A DNA stretch of 64,000 bases from Setoptus koraiensis (GCA_048013815.1 CM106585.1:372001-436000); one strand, 5' to 3'; positions 47,785-58,380 are shown, numbered from the stretch's first letter. Notes: generated by a model not told the origin, from the letters alone. Numbers and translations: made by a program.

Positions 47785-49580
47785 CTATACTGATATGGTT
47801 TTCAAAGCATCCTCGTCGTACATTTCAATCAATGCGTAACTACCATCATTGAATGGGTAGGTTTGACGACTATCCAATACTAGACAACCGTCCTGCATCC
47901 TTGATTTAACCTCTAACATCTTTGGGTAACCTCGAGGTTCCAAAGTGGGGCCTGTTGCATAGTCTACAGGATCCCTGATAGAATACGCCATAATAGGCTT
48001 TGTGGCTGGGAATGTCAACATTTCATTAAACTCCTTAGCAACTCTGAGTGTGTCAACATTAGGTAGTTCAATTCCATGTTGGCCTGATATTATTTTTAAT
48101 ATTGATTGGACTTGATGCGCAGTCAATTTGTTCATATTCAAATTCCAGGAAGTAGATCCAGTCCCAGTACATACAGCCAGACCTGAACTTTTTACTTTGA
48201 CAGGTCTGTTGTTATTGATGGATAGTTCGAAATATGATACTCTGGCGGATAGAGCCTCCCCAACAAAAACTTCATTGAGAGCCTTCTCTTTGATTTGCTG
48301 AATTTTAAAAAAGACTTTACCGTCAACAGTTTGATAAAAACTTTTGGATTCTTCATTATTAGAAGTGTTTGTGGCAATCGAGCCGACGACATAACCGTTC
48401 GGAGTTAGTAATTGACGCTGTTGTTCTTCAGAATGACAAGATGTTTGACGCATTCTCGATGGTGATCTACTCCTGGCTGGAGATGAAGGTTGATCATTAC
48501 TATCTTCTTGATCTAAATAATGGTTTGTTCGTTTGTGATTATTTCTTATATCATTCAATTCACGCGGGTCTTCGTCCGCTGCTTCACCTATTAAAGTAAT
48601 TCGAAGTCTTTGTCTATATTGCCATTGGTATCGTCCATCTTTTAGTAACTGTATGACTCTTTTAAAGTTAGTAGAATATTCTTTAGGAAGGCACAGGTGG
48701 CCAACAGACTTTGTTGGATCACTATTTACTCCTATTACTGGTTTATCACGGGTTATAACTTTCGAGGCCGCCATCAAAAATGTACCATCGCCACCACTTG
48801 TGACTATGACGTCTGCCCAATTAATTTTGTCCTCAGTATAACCATGTCTATCGACAGTTTGAAATTCAATCATATCGTCAGCTAAGGCTGACTCAATCTG
48901 GTGCAAACATGATTTGTGCACTTGATCGTAGTGCTTCAAGGATTCATAGTCGGAACCTCTCTCAGATAGCTAAGAAAACAATTAGATAGAATCAGAGAGA
49001 GAGAGAGAGAGAGAGAGCTATGATGAATAATCTAGCACTCGCTTAAGAATTGATTGCAATTTTCTAATTTGTACGAGCGAGGACAAATCGATTCGAGAGG
49101 TTTAGAGCAACTTAAGTTCTAACTTACGTTCGATTTGAGCTGCTCTTCATTGAATTCAGGATGAGTTAACCTCTCATATTCAAGCCGGGAAAATTTTCTA
49201 AGTATTAATGCTCGACGTGGCAGGAATGGCTTCTCAGAATGGACTAAAGTATGGCTTCTACAAGTAGTTGAGTGATGTAATAAATGATCCATAGATGCAG
49301 CTTTAATCGATCCAGTTAATGTCATAGTTTTCGACGAAGAGTGTATTGAATTGGTACGTTTGTATGATCTCTTTTGGGATTCGCCAATTAAAATAGTGTA
49401 GTATTGCTTGTGAACAAGTGTTTGGCTTCCAGTAATATGATAACTATTAGAATCCAATAAAATTGTTTTGTTTATGTTACTTTGGTTGCTCCTGTTTCTA
49501 CTCGATGTTACAACCACAATATTACTTGCTTGTCTCGACTTCAAGCGTATCTGATTAGTAAGTAATCGCAATGACATCAT
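47785..49580 (-). CDS. NADK2: Mitochondrial NAD kinase 2
   Basis: NADK2 phosphorylates NAD to NADP in the mitochondrial matrix, supporting proline, lysine and one-carbon metabolism. On the minus strand, exon 1 is 49580..49128 and exon 2 is 48969..47785 (stop included), 545 residues in all; the 158-bp intron holds a GA microsatellite (48993-49018). The N-terminus (MMSLRLLTNQIRLKSRQASN) is basic without acidic residues, fitting a targeting peptide. Family features are RALILRKFSRLEYE at the exon 1 end, then WADVIVTSGGDGTFLMAASK with the catalytic GGDG motif, PVIGVNSDPTKSVGHLCLP, ALNEVFVGEALSARVSYFEL, SGLAVCTGTGSTSWNLNMN, and PFNDGSYALIEM. An Asp/Ser/Arg-rich insert of about 70 residues separates the halves of the domain. 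The proposed start overlaps the end of GEMIN7, which is unusual; a start further downstream is possible but would shorten the presequence. Confidence 0.94.
48993..49018. repeat. GA dinucleotide microsatellite in the NADK2 intron
   Basis: About 13 uninterrupted GA units on the plus strand; CT on the transcribed strand of NADK2, where it lies toward the acceptor side of the intron and may act as part of a pyrimidine-rich tract. Confidence 0.9.
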
Positions 49581-49986
49581 TCAGTCTTAGTAGGCAATTT
49601 TTTTGTATGCCAATAGGCGTTTCAAGATTGTCGACAAGCATGTGTGTTAATTTACTATCACAACCAACAACTAGTCCTGTTAGAGTTCGTCCAGCTACGT
49701 CTGATTCACTGAGAAGTGTTATTTTGATATTGCTGATATTACTGCTATCATGACTATTATTAGTGTTAATCAGGTGCTTGTCTATCTTTTCTTTCTCCTT
49801 TTCTTTTTCTTGCAATTGTTTCTGTAATGGTGATGTCGATTGGGTATGGCTATAATCGATATTAATATTGTTATTACTCTGAGATAATTTTATTAGTTCA
49901 CAAAGAAACGATCTGCGCATTTGAGCTCTTGCGTTTACCACTGTATCCATTTGAGAATCATTTATCACAGTGGTGTTAGTTGACAT
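49555..49986 (-). CDS. GEMIN7: Gemin7, SMN-complex Sm-fold protein
   Basis: Gemin7 pairs with Gemin6 as an Sm-like dimer inside the SMN complex, which loads Sm proteins onto spliceosomal RNAs. The 143-residue product has the family's N-terminal helix (ARAQMRRSFLCELIKLSQ, compare vertebrate ERYLRSLLAM) and a C-terminal Sm-like fold, AGRTLTGLVVGCDSKL, ending in HMLVDNLETPIGIQKNCLLR and LNDVIAITY. The run LETPIGIQ...LLR..D.I is the clearest Gemin7 signature, matching LQTPIGVQAEALLRCSDII of vertebrates as I recall it. Between helix and fold lies an extra polar linker of about 50 residues with a Glu/Lys repeat (QLQEKEKEKEKIDKHL). The last 26 nt overlap the NADK2 start on the same strand, in another frame. 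Assignment is by motif memory. Confidence 0.85.
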   Translation of the reverse strand: MSTNTTVINDSQMDTVVNARAQMRRSFLCELIKLSQSNNNINIDYSHTQSTSPLQKQLQEKEKEKEKIDKHLINTNNSHDSSNISNIKITLLSESDVAGRTLTGLVVGCDSKLTHMLVDNLETPIGIQKNCLLRLNDVIAITY

Positions 49987-50652
49987 GCTTTTCTGGCAAG
50001 ACTATGACACTAGTTGAACTAAACTATAAACCACTATATGCTGCAGCTTATTTTCCCTCTAAAGTGTACAATAATATTGGTATCAATAATAAAACAGCTG
50101 AACAATATTAGTGAATAATATACTTTAGTTTTGTTGATTACTCTGATGCAGATGTATCTGTGTGATAATACTAACAACATCAGCAAGACGTTATACGTTA
50201 GAGATAAGAACATTCATACATGGGACTTACATAACAACTACACGACGATGAAGTAAGTGAACAACACTGGTAAGGCGCTAGTGCAGTTGTTTTGTTGTTT
50301 ATATTAGTCCAACAAAAACAACTGAGATGGATTCTTTCAATAGAATTATCTCCTCCTGATAATTGGACTGGTTATTAGTATAGGTGTGCATAGGCGATTG
50401 AATAGAGACTGATAAGATATCAGTTCTTTACATATCAATATATCTATTGATATCTTGATATTGTAACAATCTAAGTGTATATAGAGGATAGATAGCAGAT
50501 TGATATTATTGTTGGGGACTATCAGAAACCAATGAATCGTATTATAAGAAGATAGATCATGGATGCATGTTAAATGCAAAAATGTATATACAAATATTCA
50601 TCCGTGTATGGTTGAGTTGCTTGTTTACTTTGGTAATAAATTATTTATCTAT
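49987..50652. other. A/T-rich interval between GEMIN7 and the palindrome
   Basis: Contains the GEMIN7 promoter and about 500 bp of A/T-rich sequence. The small minus-strand frame at 50346-50579 has no recognisable domain. Nothing else seen. Confidence 0.45.
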
Positions 50653-51361
50653 CAAAGGATGTGTTGCATTTTGGGTCGATTTTGAAAATTTTTGCTGTGG
50701 GTATCTATCGTTGGAGGTATGATAGAGCACCCCGAGTGGCGCCCATCGGGCCGGCCCGCGCACTGGAACCACCTTGCGGTCGGGCGTTACCGCGGTTTTA
50801 GTATTTTTTTTTTGTTTGGGGCCCCACTTCGCATAGAAAGATAGGATCGGCGGAGATGTGACTATGCTCATTGTGTAGAGCGACTCCCAACCGACAAAAT
50901 GAGCGAAAAAAATGTTGAAAAAACAACGGAGGTCGGTGTGAAAAACCGCAAGACCCGAGCCCCCTCCCCTGACCGCGCATAGGAGAAATGCAAATAGAGC
51001 AGCCAATGAGCGGACGAAATCTGCACATCTCCTATGCGCGGTCAGGGGAGGGGGCTCGGGTCTTGCGGTTTTTCACACCGACCTCCGTTGTTTTTTCAAC
51101 ATTTTTTTCGCTCATTTTGTCGGTTGGGAGTCGCTCTACACAATGAGCATAGTCACATCTCCGCCGATCCTATCTTTCTATGCGAAGTGGGGCCCCAAAC
51201 AAAAAAAAAATACTAAAACCGCGGTAGCGCCCGACTGCAAGGTGGTTCCAGTGCGCGGGCCGGCCCGATGGGCGCCACTCGGGGTGCTCTATCATACCTC
51301 CAACGATAGATACCCACAGCAAAAATTTTCAAAATCGACCCAAAATGCAACACATCCTTGA
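50653..51361. repeat. 709-bp near-perfect palindrome (foldback-like element)
   Basis: Two 334-bp arms (50653-50986 and 51028-51361) are reverse complements with only a handful of differences, around a 41-bp centre; weaker pairing continues a few bases into the centre. Arm ends read TCAAAGGATGTGTTGCAT on the left and the complement of TCAAGGATGTG on the right. The arms are much more G/C-rich than the flanks and each ends inward at GGTCAGGGGAGGGGG or its complement. I find no transposase frame, and no convincing target-site duplication (left flank ATTTATCTA, right flank GTCACCCGT). A non-autonomous DNA transposon with very long inverted repeats (foldback or MULE-type) is the best guess; an inverted-duplication assembly artefact is the main alternative. 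Short frames in the two arms are mirror copies of each other and not evidence of a gene. Confidence 0.93.
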
Positions 51362-52884
51362 GTCACCCGTTTTATTATTTTGTAAAATAATCGTTTGTAC
51401 AAACGTTTGTATAAACTAATAATACTATCAACCTCTAGTTCAATATGATGACACTTGAGCGCGCTCGGGTCACATAATAATGCACACACTAACCTGGAAG
51501 TGTCTCGTTAAATGCCGCTATAGTGTTGTTATCCTTTTTTTCAATAAATTAGCAATATCAATACAGCCGGTCGATGAATATTCTGACTTTGGTGGGAACG
51601 CTGTTAAGCTATATGAACCAACAGTGGTACACAGCAAGCACCCTAGCGTGATTTTTGTCAACTACTCTAAAAGCTTTTGGTAGGCTCACATAGCGAAAAC
51701 ACACACATGCGTGTCATGCACACTCGCAATGTTGGGCCGTCCAACAACTCACAACTTGAGCAGAATAATCACTCAATCAGAAAGCATGCTAAGCGTCTCA
51801 CCTTGTTAGCAAGATGGTGGTGCTGAAATTCTCGAATGGTCTCAATATTTCTGGATAGATCATTGACAAGTGTGAGATATATTGATGACATGCTGGAATC
51901 GATACAACACAAACAACATGCAACCTTGGAGGAGTCAGTAGAAAAGTCCTAATGGATCTATAAATTTGTTGCCTTCGAAATAGATAGACAAGCTGGTTCT
52001 ACAGCTTACGAAAGCTATAGAAACAATCTAGAATATTTAATTTATCGACAATGTGACACACTAGCGGGACCATCGTGAATAACGGACATTGTTGTAGCCA
52101 CTATAAGCTTGACTTGATCGTTGTCATGTGACTCATATAATTAACGCGCTTATCTGCCTTCATTTATGACAGTGAGAAATACAGAGTATCAGTTCCGCCA
52201 AGCTAACTGATTGAACAATCTGTGGTCGATAAGACCATCCAACTTGTAATATATTCAGATGTTTTTTGATCTAATCAAATGATCAGAATCAGATGGGAAT
52301 TGTGCTTCTTGGGTCGTTATCTAGATGGTGTTAACTTTTTTTATGCAAACAGGTTTTTAAGCAACTTCTATGTGATCTTCCAAGATATGCCATTCTTGAT
52401 GCACTGTTCAACTTGCTTGGATCTTACCGTCTGCCAGCTGGCTTTCGCTCAAACACTCCTAGCAAGACGAAATGAGTAAAGATAGTTTCGAACAGGACTA
52501 CCGAGTGTCCAGTTCGATCACGAGACGAAGGTCCAAGAGCACCACCGTAGCACATCACCATAGAAAATCAGCTGAAAAAAAAATGCACTGTGGTAGACAG
52601 TGTAGCATAAACTGTCGCTTGATCCTGACACCTCATACAAGTTGTATGATACAACAACATACAGTTGTGTAGTTATAGTTGCTCATCGCACTTACATACA
52701 TTGTCTGATTGTTTCGTTTGCTCTTGAATATAGCATAATTTCTTATTTGACTACCAATAGACAATGCATATCACTAGGACATTAGTCTATTTTAGAATTC
52801 AACAGAAAATATAAAATAAAGAACCCATTGGTTAACCTGAGAAAAATTTAGAACACCTGTGGAATACATTTACAGCCTCAAGAG
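51362..52884. other. Interval between the palindrome and AMACR
   Basis: A/T-rich unique sequence. Short open frames (for example 52279-52672) show no domain. It should contain the AMACR promoter close to 52885. Nothing else recognised. Confidence 0.45.
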
Positions 52885-54248
52885 ATGGCCCTCAAAGGAC
52901 TGAAAGTCATCGAATTGGCTGGTTTAGCTCCTGGTCCATTTTGTGGGATGATACTTAGCGATTTTGGCGCTGACGTAATAAGGGTAGAGAAAGTTAGTAC
53001 CTAAAACAGACATCAATGAATTCTTGCTTCCGTGCATGGTACTTTCATAATTCATACTGACGATCACCATAATAACGATGAATTACTCGCCGCTCTATAT
53101 GTAGCCTTTAGAAGGAGAACTGGACCAACTTAAGCGAGGTAAAAGGATAGTATGTATCGATTTGAAAAATGCAGCGGGCAAGATGGTTTTCAAGAGATTG
53201 TGCTCAAGTGCCGATATTCTCATCGAACCATTTCGACCCATGGTCATGGAAAAACTCGGATTGGCTCCTGACGTGATGATGCCATTAAATAAACGTCTCA
53301 TTTATGCCAGACTATCTGGTTTTGGTCAGAATGGTAAGTTGTAAGCGCTGACGAAAAGAAGATTAGCATGATAGAATATGATCGACTCATAGACTAAACT
53401 GTTTGTTTCGCACTCTTACATGATTGCCCACTGCAGGATACTATGCAAACAGGGCTGGCCATGATCTCAACTATTTGGCGATATCAGGTGTACTTTCTTT
53501 GATCACCAGAAACGGTAGACCAACAGCACCCATCAACATGTTAGCAGACTTCGCCGGTGGTGGTCTAATGTGTGCCTTTGGTATCTTGGTGGCTTTGCAT
53601 GAGCGAAATGAGTCCGGAATGGGTCAAGTTATTGATTGTAGTATGGTCGAAGGAGTTAGATATATATCCTCTTATATGTGGCACACTCACAAACCAGATT
53701 CAACAGTGAACAGTATAATTTGGCCCAACAAAGGTAAAACGGAAGCAAATTTACTAGATGGTGGCTGCCCATTCTATGATGTCTACAAGACCAAAGATAA
53801 CAGGTGGCTATCTGTCGCTGCGTTGGAGCCACAATTTTACCGAAGTTTTCTCAATGAACTGGGACTCAATTTTGTTGATTATGAACAGTCAAACATTGAA
53901 AGTTGGCCTCTATACAGGGCCAAGTTCTCTGAGATTTTCGCCACAAAAAATCTCGCCGAATGGATAAAATTGTTTTCAAGAAGCAACAATTCTTGCGTGG
54001 AACCAATACTGCATATTAACGAGGTCGAGGAACATGATAAAATTAACATTAGACCGTCCTTCTTAGAGGATCGCACACCAAGGCCGGCACCACTACTCAG
54101 CAGAACACCCGCCCGGCCAAACTTGCTTGAGCCTGATCAGGGCGATCATACAACAGAGGTACTGAAAGAATTTGGTTTTGCAAACACCGAAATCAATAAG
54201 TTGTTCGAAGAAAGAGCCATCGGTTTTGGCCTAAGAAACAAGCTTTAA
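52885..54248 (+). CDS. AMACR: Alpha-methylacyl-CoA racemase
   Basis: AMACR interconverts R and S 2-methylacyl-CoA esters so that branched-chain fatty acids and bile-acid-type side chains can enter peroxisomal or mitochondrial beta-oxidation. Three exons, 52885..52992, 53105..53333 and 53437..54248, join in frame to 382 residues, the same length as the human enzyme. Family III CoA-transferase signatures are [20 protein letters not shown] at the N-terminus, [15 protein letters not shown] across the first junction, [29 protein letters not shown] across the second junction, [42 protein letters not shown] and [16 protein letters not shown]. The catalytic His and Asp expected in AGHD and in the ADFAGGG-following region are present. 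The C-terminus (GFGLRNKL) resembles a peroxisomal PTS1-like end (-KL is preceded by N here, so targeting is uncertain). AATAAA lies at 54258. Confidence 0.97.
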
Positions 54249-54593
54249 TGTCGAATGAATAAAAAGAGAATGAAAAATCATGGCTGCAGGTGATCAATAT
54301 GTCAGATAACAATGACAATATAAAGATAATTGAAAATTAGACCCACGCAATCATCGTTCAATATTTCTGCGATGGCGTTGGCAACCATGCTGATCGGCAG
54401 GAATATCTCGTCCTCATTGGAGTTGATAGTTTATTCAAAGTTTTGATTTTTATTCAAAGTAAGCCCTCGGGAATCCTGGTAGTTGAACAATCTATCCATG
54501 GTCAGTAGATAGAAACAGCTAGACCAAATAATATGCTTTTTTTGTCTATTCATTTTAATTAAATGAGCACATCGAGAATCAGCATCGAGAATT
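54249..54593. other. Short interval between AMACR and the PAN-repeat protein gene
   Basis: About 345 bp of A/T-rich sequence holding the AMACR 3' end and the promoter and leader of the next gene. No other feature seen. Confidence 0.45.
54258..54263 (+). terminator. Candidate polyadenylation signal of AMACR
   Basis: AATAAA only 9 bp after the AMACR stop codon, implying a very short 3' UTR if used. Confidence 0.4.
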
Positions 54594-57500
54594 ATGATTG
54601 GCAAATTTACCTTAGTGATTATAATATTTTATGGGTTGATTAACAAAAATGAATTAATTTGTGCCTCAGATAAAGTAGACAGCGATGATATCAGCAAACT
54701 ATTTTCAGTTCCATTCTCCACCAATGTGGAAGTTACATCTCAAATCATTGAAACCAACCTAGAAATAAAGCTAGTATCGAGGACAAGCATTAATGAATTT
54801 TATAGTACTAGTTTATCAGCGGCAAAAGTCTATATAAACAAAATTAATAATGATGGTCTAGGTGAACATGCTGGACGGGTATTCATGCATTTCGAGGACA
54901 CAATTGAGTTGACCAAAGATACACCAACCAGATCACATTGTCAGATATCTAATCAATTCAGTGTCAGTGAACATGTTTATGGTTACGATCCGAGTATATC
55001 GTACTATGATACCTGCGACAACGGGAAACAACCTAAATATGTTATCGGGCCCTCAAATTTATTAGGTCTAATAGATTGCCATAGAGAGAAGTTTAAATTG
55101 GTGCAGGGATCTCAGAACATAGTGAAGAAGCGCAATTTACCAGTTCTTGTCTATGAAGCTAGATTAGAGCCTAAGATGGATGCTGCAAAATTCAAAATAC
55201 CATTGATTATTCGCGTTTATATCGACTCAACCTCGTTATTCAAATCAACAGCTACAAAACTTCCTGATGGACTACCTGTTAGTGAGTTGCCACTGAGCAT
55301 TGAAATGGTGTCACCTTTGACATGGGATAACCACAACCAGATTTCCAATGGATTCGCCTACGATGAGTGCCTATCGCAAATATTCAAGATAGCTTGTCGC
55401 AAAGTTCAAGTGGATTTCTATCGGATTGAAAAAATATCTGAATTGGATCTGATTGACGGCGAAAGCAAGTCGATATTTTCAATGCCGTTAGGTTCTGGAT
55501 GTAGCGATACGCTCCATTCGAGATCTCTTGGGCGTAAATGGAAAATAAAGAACATGTCAGAGTTTAGTTTTGAGGCAATCGCAATGACTGGAACAAACCC
55601 ACAAACTCCTATCAGGTACAAGGTGGCCTATGACGGTGTTAGCAAGATAATGCGACGCGACGTGACTGACATACGGCATGGAAAAGATCTTGTCAGTAGT
55701 ACAATATACGACGGTCGTGGCTGGTTAAAGTATAATCAATTTAAATCTTCGTTGGGCGACACAATATCCAATATTAATGGCAATAATGAAGAGGGTAAGA
55801 TGACGATACAGCCAGTTTATTTTCAAAAATGTGTTGCATCATCCTTGAGCGGTAAAGAGGCTAAATTGTTTGACAACACTGATTTCATGTTGGATATTGA
55901 TGGTGCCACTTTTATGGGCGTAGCAATGATTCGTGGCGTGTTGTGTAATGTATATGAAAAGAAACTAGATCAGTACCCCACATGGATAGTGTCGGTGGAA
56001 GACCAAGAGTCGATGAATTTTCCGGACACTGAACGACGACTGTACGCTGTTTATTATGAGGCAAATTTAGACGAATTTGCGGGAAAAATAATGCGCATAT
56101 CAGTAATGAGCTTACTCCGAGATAAAACAGATAAAAGGGACATAGAAATTTATTCGTTTAGTTGGTCGTTGCATAGTTTTGATGGCCAGGCAAGCATCAA
56201 CGATCTGTTTGACATATCTCAATGCTTAGAGAAAGATCGTCACGTCAAAGTTGCCATGTTGTTCCATCCAAAACCTGGCTTAAATTTGCAAGACTACGAC
56301 TACCTATCCGGAGGACAGTTAAATAATGAGCTAACTAGAGACAATGCTCTGCTCAAAACAATTTGCCATACTCTAAATGTGCCCAGGCCCCAGATAGTAG
56401 ATGCCAGATCTAAATTGGCCCATGGCTCTATAGTGCTCACGATGACATTAATTGATTTGCCAGGCGAAGATATATCTACTCAGTTGGAGGAGCATGCTTT
56501 TGATATGTCGACGAGAAGATACGGAAAGTTTGAACAAGGCATATATGCTCACACTCAAGAGGGATGTAAATGGTGGGCGATGCATGATACAAATGCCAGA
56601 AGCTTCATGTATTGTCCATTTACAGCCCATTGTTTGATTGAGTCACAATATGAACCATGGCCTAGGCAAATGGAAAAAGGTACGGGTAGTCCGGTTCGAT
56701 TTAATCCGTTGGGTACATGCACTGTGTTTACCGTAAAACGAGCAACAAGGGGTAGTCGTTTTATATATAACAGTGCCCATTATGATCCGGAAATGTTTGC
56801 CACAATAGACCAACAATTAAAACTGTACAAACAAAACTATGAGCTGACATTCCACGTCATACCAAAATCAAACAAATCAGTGGATGGGCCCAAACAAGAT
56901 GATGGCGCTGTGGAAAGTGTGACAGACAAAAAAGAGATTTTGACTTTCAAATTGGACAATCTCAAAGTCACAAAAGCATACAAAAGCGGAGACGACGAGA
57001 CAGGCGAATCGAGAGCAAGCCTGCAGGGCCTAGGTCATATAATGTCTGATGAATTGGGCAATAAGCAGGCTCAAATAACGGGCATATCCGGGATAAGTCA
57101 CAATCTGGTCAGTTGCCATCAGGCTTGTCTAGTTGATGTCGAATGTCAGTCATTCTCTATGTGTCGTCAACGAGGCCAATTCAACTGCATATTATCTCGG
57201 CAAAATTTAACAAATTCCGAAACATTGACCAGTTTGCTTTACAATAAAGATCTGTTATCTGATGGGGACATCATCGAGGTTACGGGCAGCGAAAATCAGC
57301 AAACTGTTACGCGTTCGGAAATTGGCGAATCTGGAGGCCAAGAGGAAAAATCGTCAAAGTTCAAGTTGCGCGTTGATAAATATTGTAACATTTACAATAG
57401 GCAAAATTTGAGATCATTCCAATGGGTCGAAAACAGGAAGACCACTGTGCCAGTGAGTGAAGATCGTCTTATTGTGGAAACAGTTGAGGATTGCGCCAGA

Positions 57501-58319
57501 ATGTGTCTAGATAGAGCGCGTAATTACAAGTTAAACGGTGGCAACGTCAGAGACTCTCTGACATCAAGGATCCAAAGTGATCCAACTGGCACAAAAGATC
57601 TACCATGGATGGCCACTTGTATTGCATTTGATTACAGTGAGGAATATAAAATTTGTAACCTCTATCCATCAAGGACACACGCAACCTACGATGAGTGGAA
57701 ACAAGAAAATAAGCAACGAAAATCATTGGGCCCAATGAGAGATGTTTATCAGGATTATTACACATTAAGGATGATCAATTTGTATGATGGAACATTCGGT
57801 TATCGTCTTGAGAATAGTGAAGACAGATATGTTATTTATATGGGCCTTAGTGCCGAAGAATGTGCCCGACGTTGTTTTATGAATGTCAACATTAAATGCA
57901 GATCGTTTGATATGATTGTCATGAATGAGGCCGCTTGGGGCCAAAGAATGTACAAATGTCAACTAAACAAGGTGTCATTGAGCGATTATGACGCAGATCA
58001 CGAAAAGAACTCACTAGTGAACGATGACCATAAAATAAAATCTTGGCATTATGAGCCTAATTGGATGGCCTCGCTATATATGAATGTTAATTATGACAAG
58101 CAACAAGACGACTTAGATACAGCCGACAATTTGAATGATGATGGCGAAGAAATCACGTCCAATTCAAGCACTCATGTATATCTAAGCGTGTTTATATTAT
58201 TTGTGATAGCTATTGGTGGCCTCTGTATCGGGTTCACAGTGACACGATTTTATTTCGAATTTACGCAAGATGATTCGTTGCAAATGTCAACTCGGTCTCA
58301 TGAAAGGTTAAAAGGTTGA
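54594..58319 (+). CDS. Large type I membrane protein with C-terminal PAN-like repeats
   Basis: A single intronless frame of 1241 residues. It starts with a clear signal peptide (MIGKFTLVIIIFYGLI, cleavage near ELICA) and has one membrane segment near 1192-1216 (VYLSVFILFVIAIGGLCIGF), followed by a short tail of about 25 residues (TQDDSLQMSTRSHERLKG). Residues 30 to about 760 form a beta-rich extracellular region with two similar halves, each with a VYE..L....W or LVYEAR-type strand; it recalls the LolA-like domain seen in arthropod surface proteins, but I cannot confirm that. The C-terminal third has three PAN/apple-like modules: near 835-880 (SCHQACLVDVECQSFSMC), 965-1040 (DCARMCLDRARNYK, then CIAFDYSEEYKICNLY) and 1085-1150 (ECARRCFMNVNIKCRSFDM). 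The likely role is a cell-surface lipid- or matrix-interacting protein. The gene is unidentified, so no symbol is given. AATAAA lies at 58375. Confidence 0.85.
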   Translation: MIGKFTLVIIIFYGLINKNELICASDKVDSDDISKLFSVPFSTNVEVTSQIIETNLEIKLVSRTSINEFYSTSLSAAKVYINKINNDGLGEHAGRVFMHFEDTIELTKDTPTRSHCQISNQFSVSEHVYGYDPSISYYDTCDNGKQPKYVIGPSNLLGLIDCHREKFKLVQGSQNIVKKRNLPVLVYEARLEPKMDAAKFKIPLIIRVYIDSTSLFKSTATKLPDGLPVSELPLSIEMVSPLTWDNHNQISNGFAYDECLSQIFKIACRKVQVDFYRIEKISELDLIDGESKSIFSMPLGSGCSDTLHSRSLGRKWKIKNMSEFSFEAIAMTGTNPQTPIRYKVAYDGVSKIMRRDVTDIRHGKDLVSSTIYDGRGWLKYNQFKSSLGDTISNINGNNEEGKMTIQPVYFQKCVASSLSGKEAKLFDNTDFMLDIDGATFMGVAMIRGVLCNVYEKKLDQYPTWIVSVEDQESMNFPDTERRLYAVYYEANLDEFAGKIMRISVMSLLRDKTDKRDIEIYSFSWSLHSFDGQASINDLFDISQCLEKDRHVKVAMLFHPKPGLNLQDYDYLSGGQLNNELTRDNALLKTICHTLNVPRPQIVDARSKLAHGSIVLTMTLIDLPGEDISTQLEEHAFDMSTRRYGKFEQGIYAHTQEGCKWWAMHDTNARSFMYCPFTAHCLIESQYEPWPRQMEKGTGSPVRFNPLGTCTVFTVKRATRGSRFIYNSAHYDPEMFATIDQQLKLYKQNYELTFHVIPKSNKSVDGPKQDDGAVESVTDKKEILTFKLDNLKVTKAYKSGDDETGESRASLQGLGHIMSDELGNKQAQITGISGISHNLVSCHQACLVDVECQSFSMCRQRGQFNCILSRQNLTNSETLTSLLYNKDLLSDGDIIEVTGSENQQTVTRSEIGESGGQEEKSSKFKLRVDKYCNIYNRQNLRSFQWVENRKTTVPVSEDRLIVETVEDCARMCLDRARNYKLNGGNVRDSLTSRIQSDPTGTKDLPWMATCIAFDYSEEYKICNLYPSRTHATYDEWKQENKQRKSLGPMRDVYQDYYTLRMINLYDGTFGYRLENSEDRYVIYMGLSAEECARRCFMNVNIKCRSFDMIVMNEAAWGQRMYKCQLNKVSLSDYDADHEKNSLVNDDHKIKSWHYEPNWMASLYMNVNYDKQQDDLDTADNLNDDGEEITSNSSTHVYLSVFILFVIAIGGLCIGFTVTRFYFEFTQDDSLQMSTRSHERLKG

Positions 58320-58374
58320 ATCATTGAAGACCATCACATATCACCGAGCTAATCAGGCATTAGCCTAATGATAT

Positions 58375-58380
58375 AATAAA
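58375..58380 (+). terminator. Candidate polyadenylation signal of the PAN-repeat protein gene
   Basis: AATAAA about 55 bp after the stop codon on the coding strand. Confidence 0.5.

Noticed and set aside
50641-51361. Mirror-image open frames in the palindrome as a gene
   Set aside because: The two frames are reverse-complement copies of one sequence, have no recognisable domain and no flanking gene structure; they follow from the palindrome.
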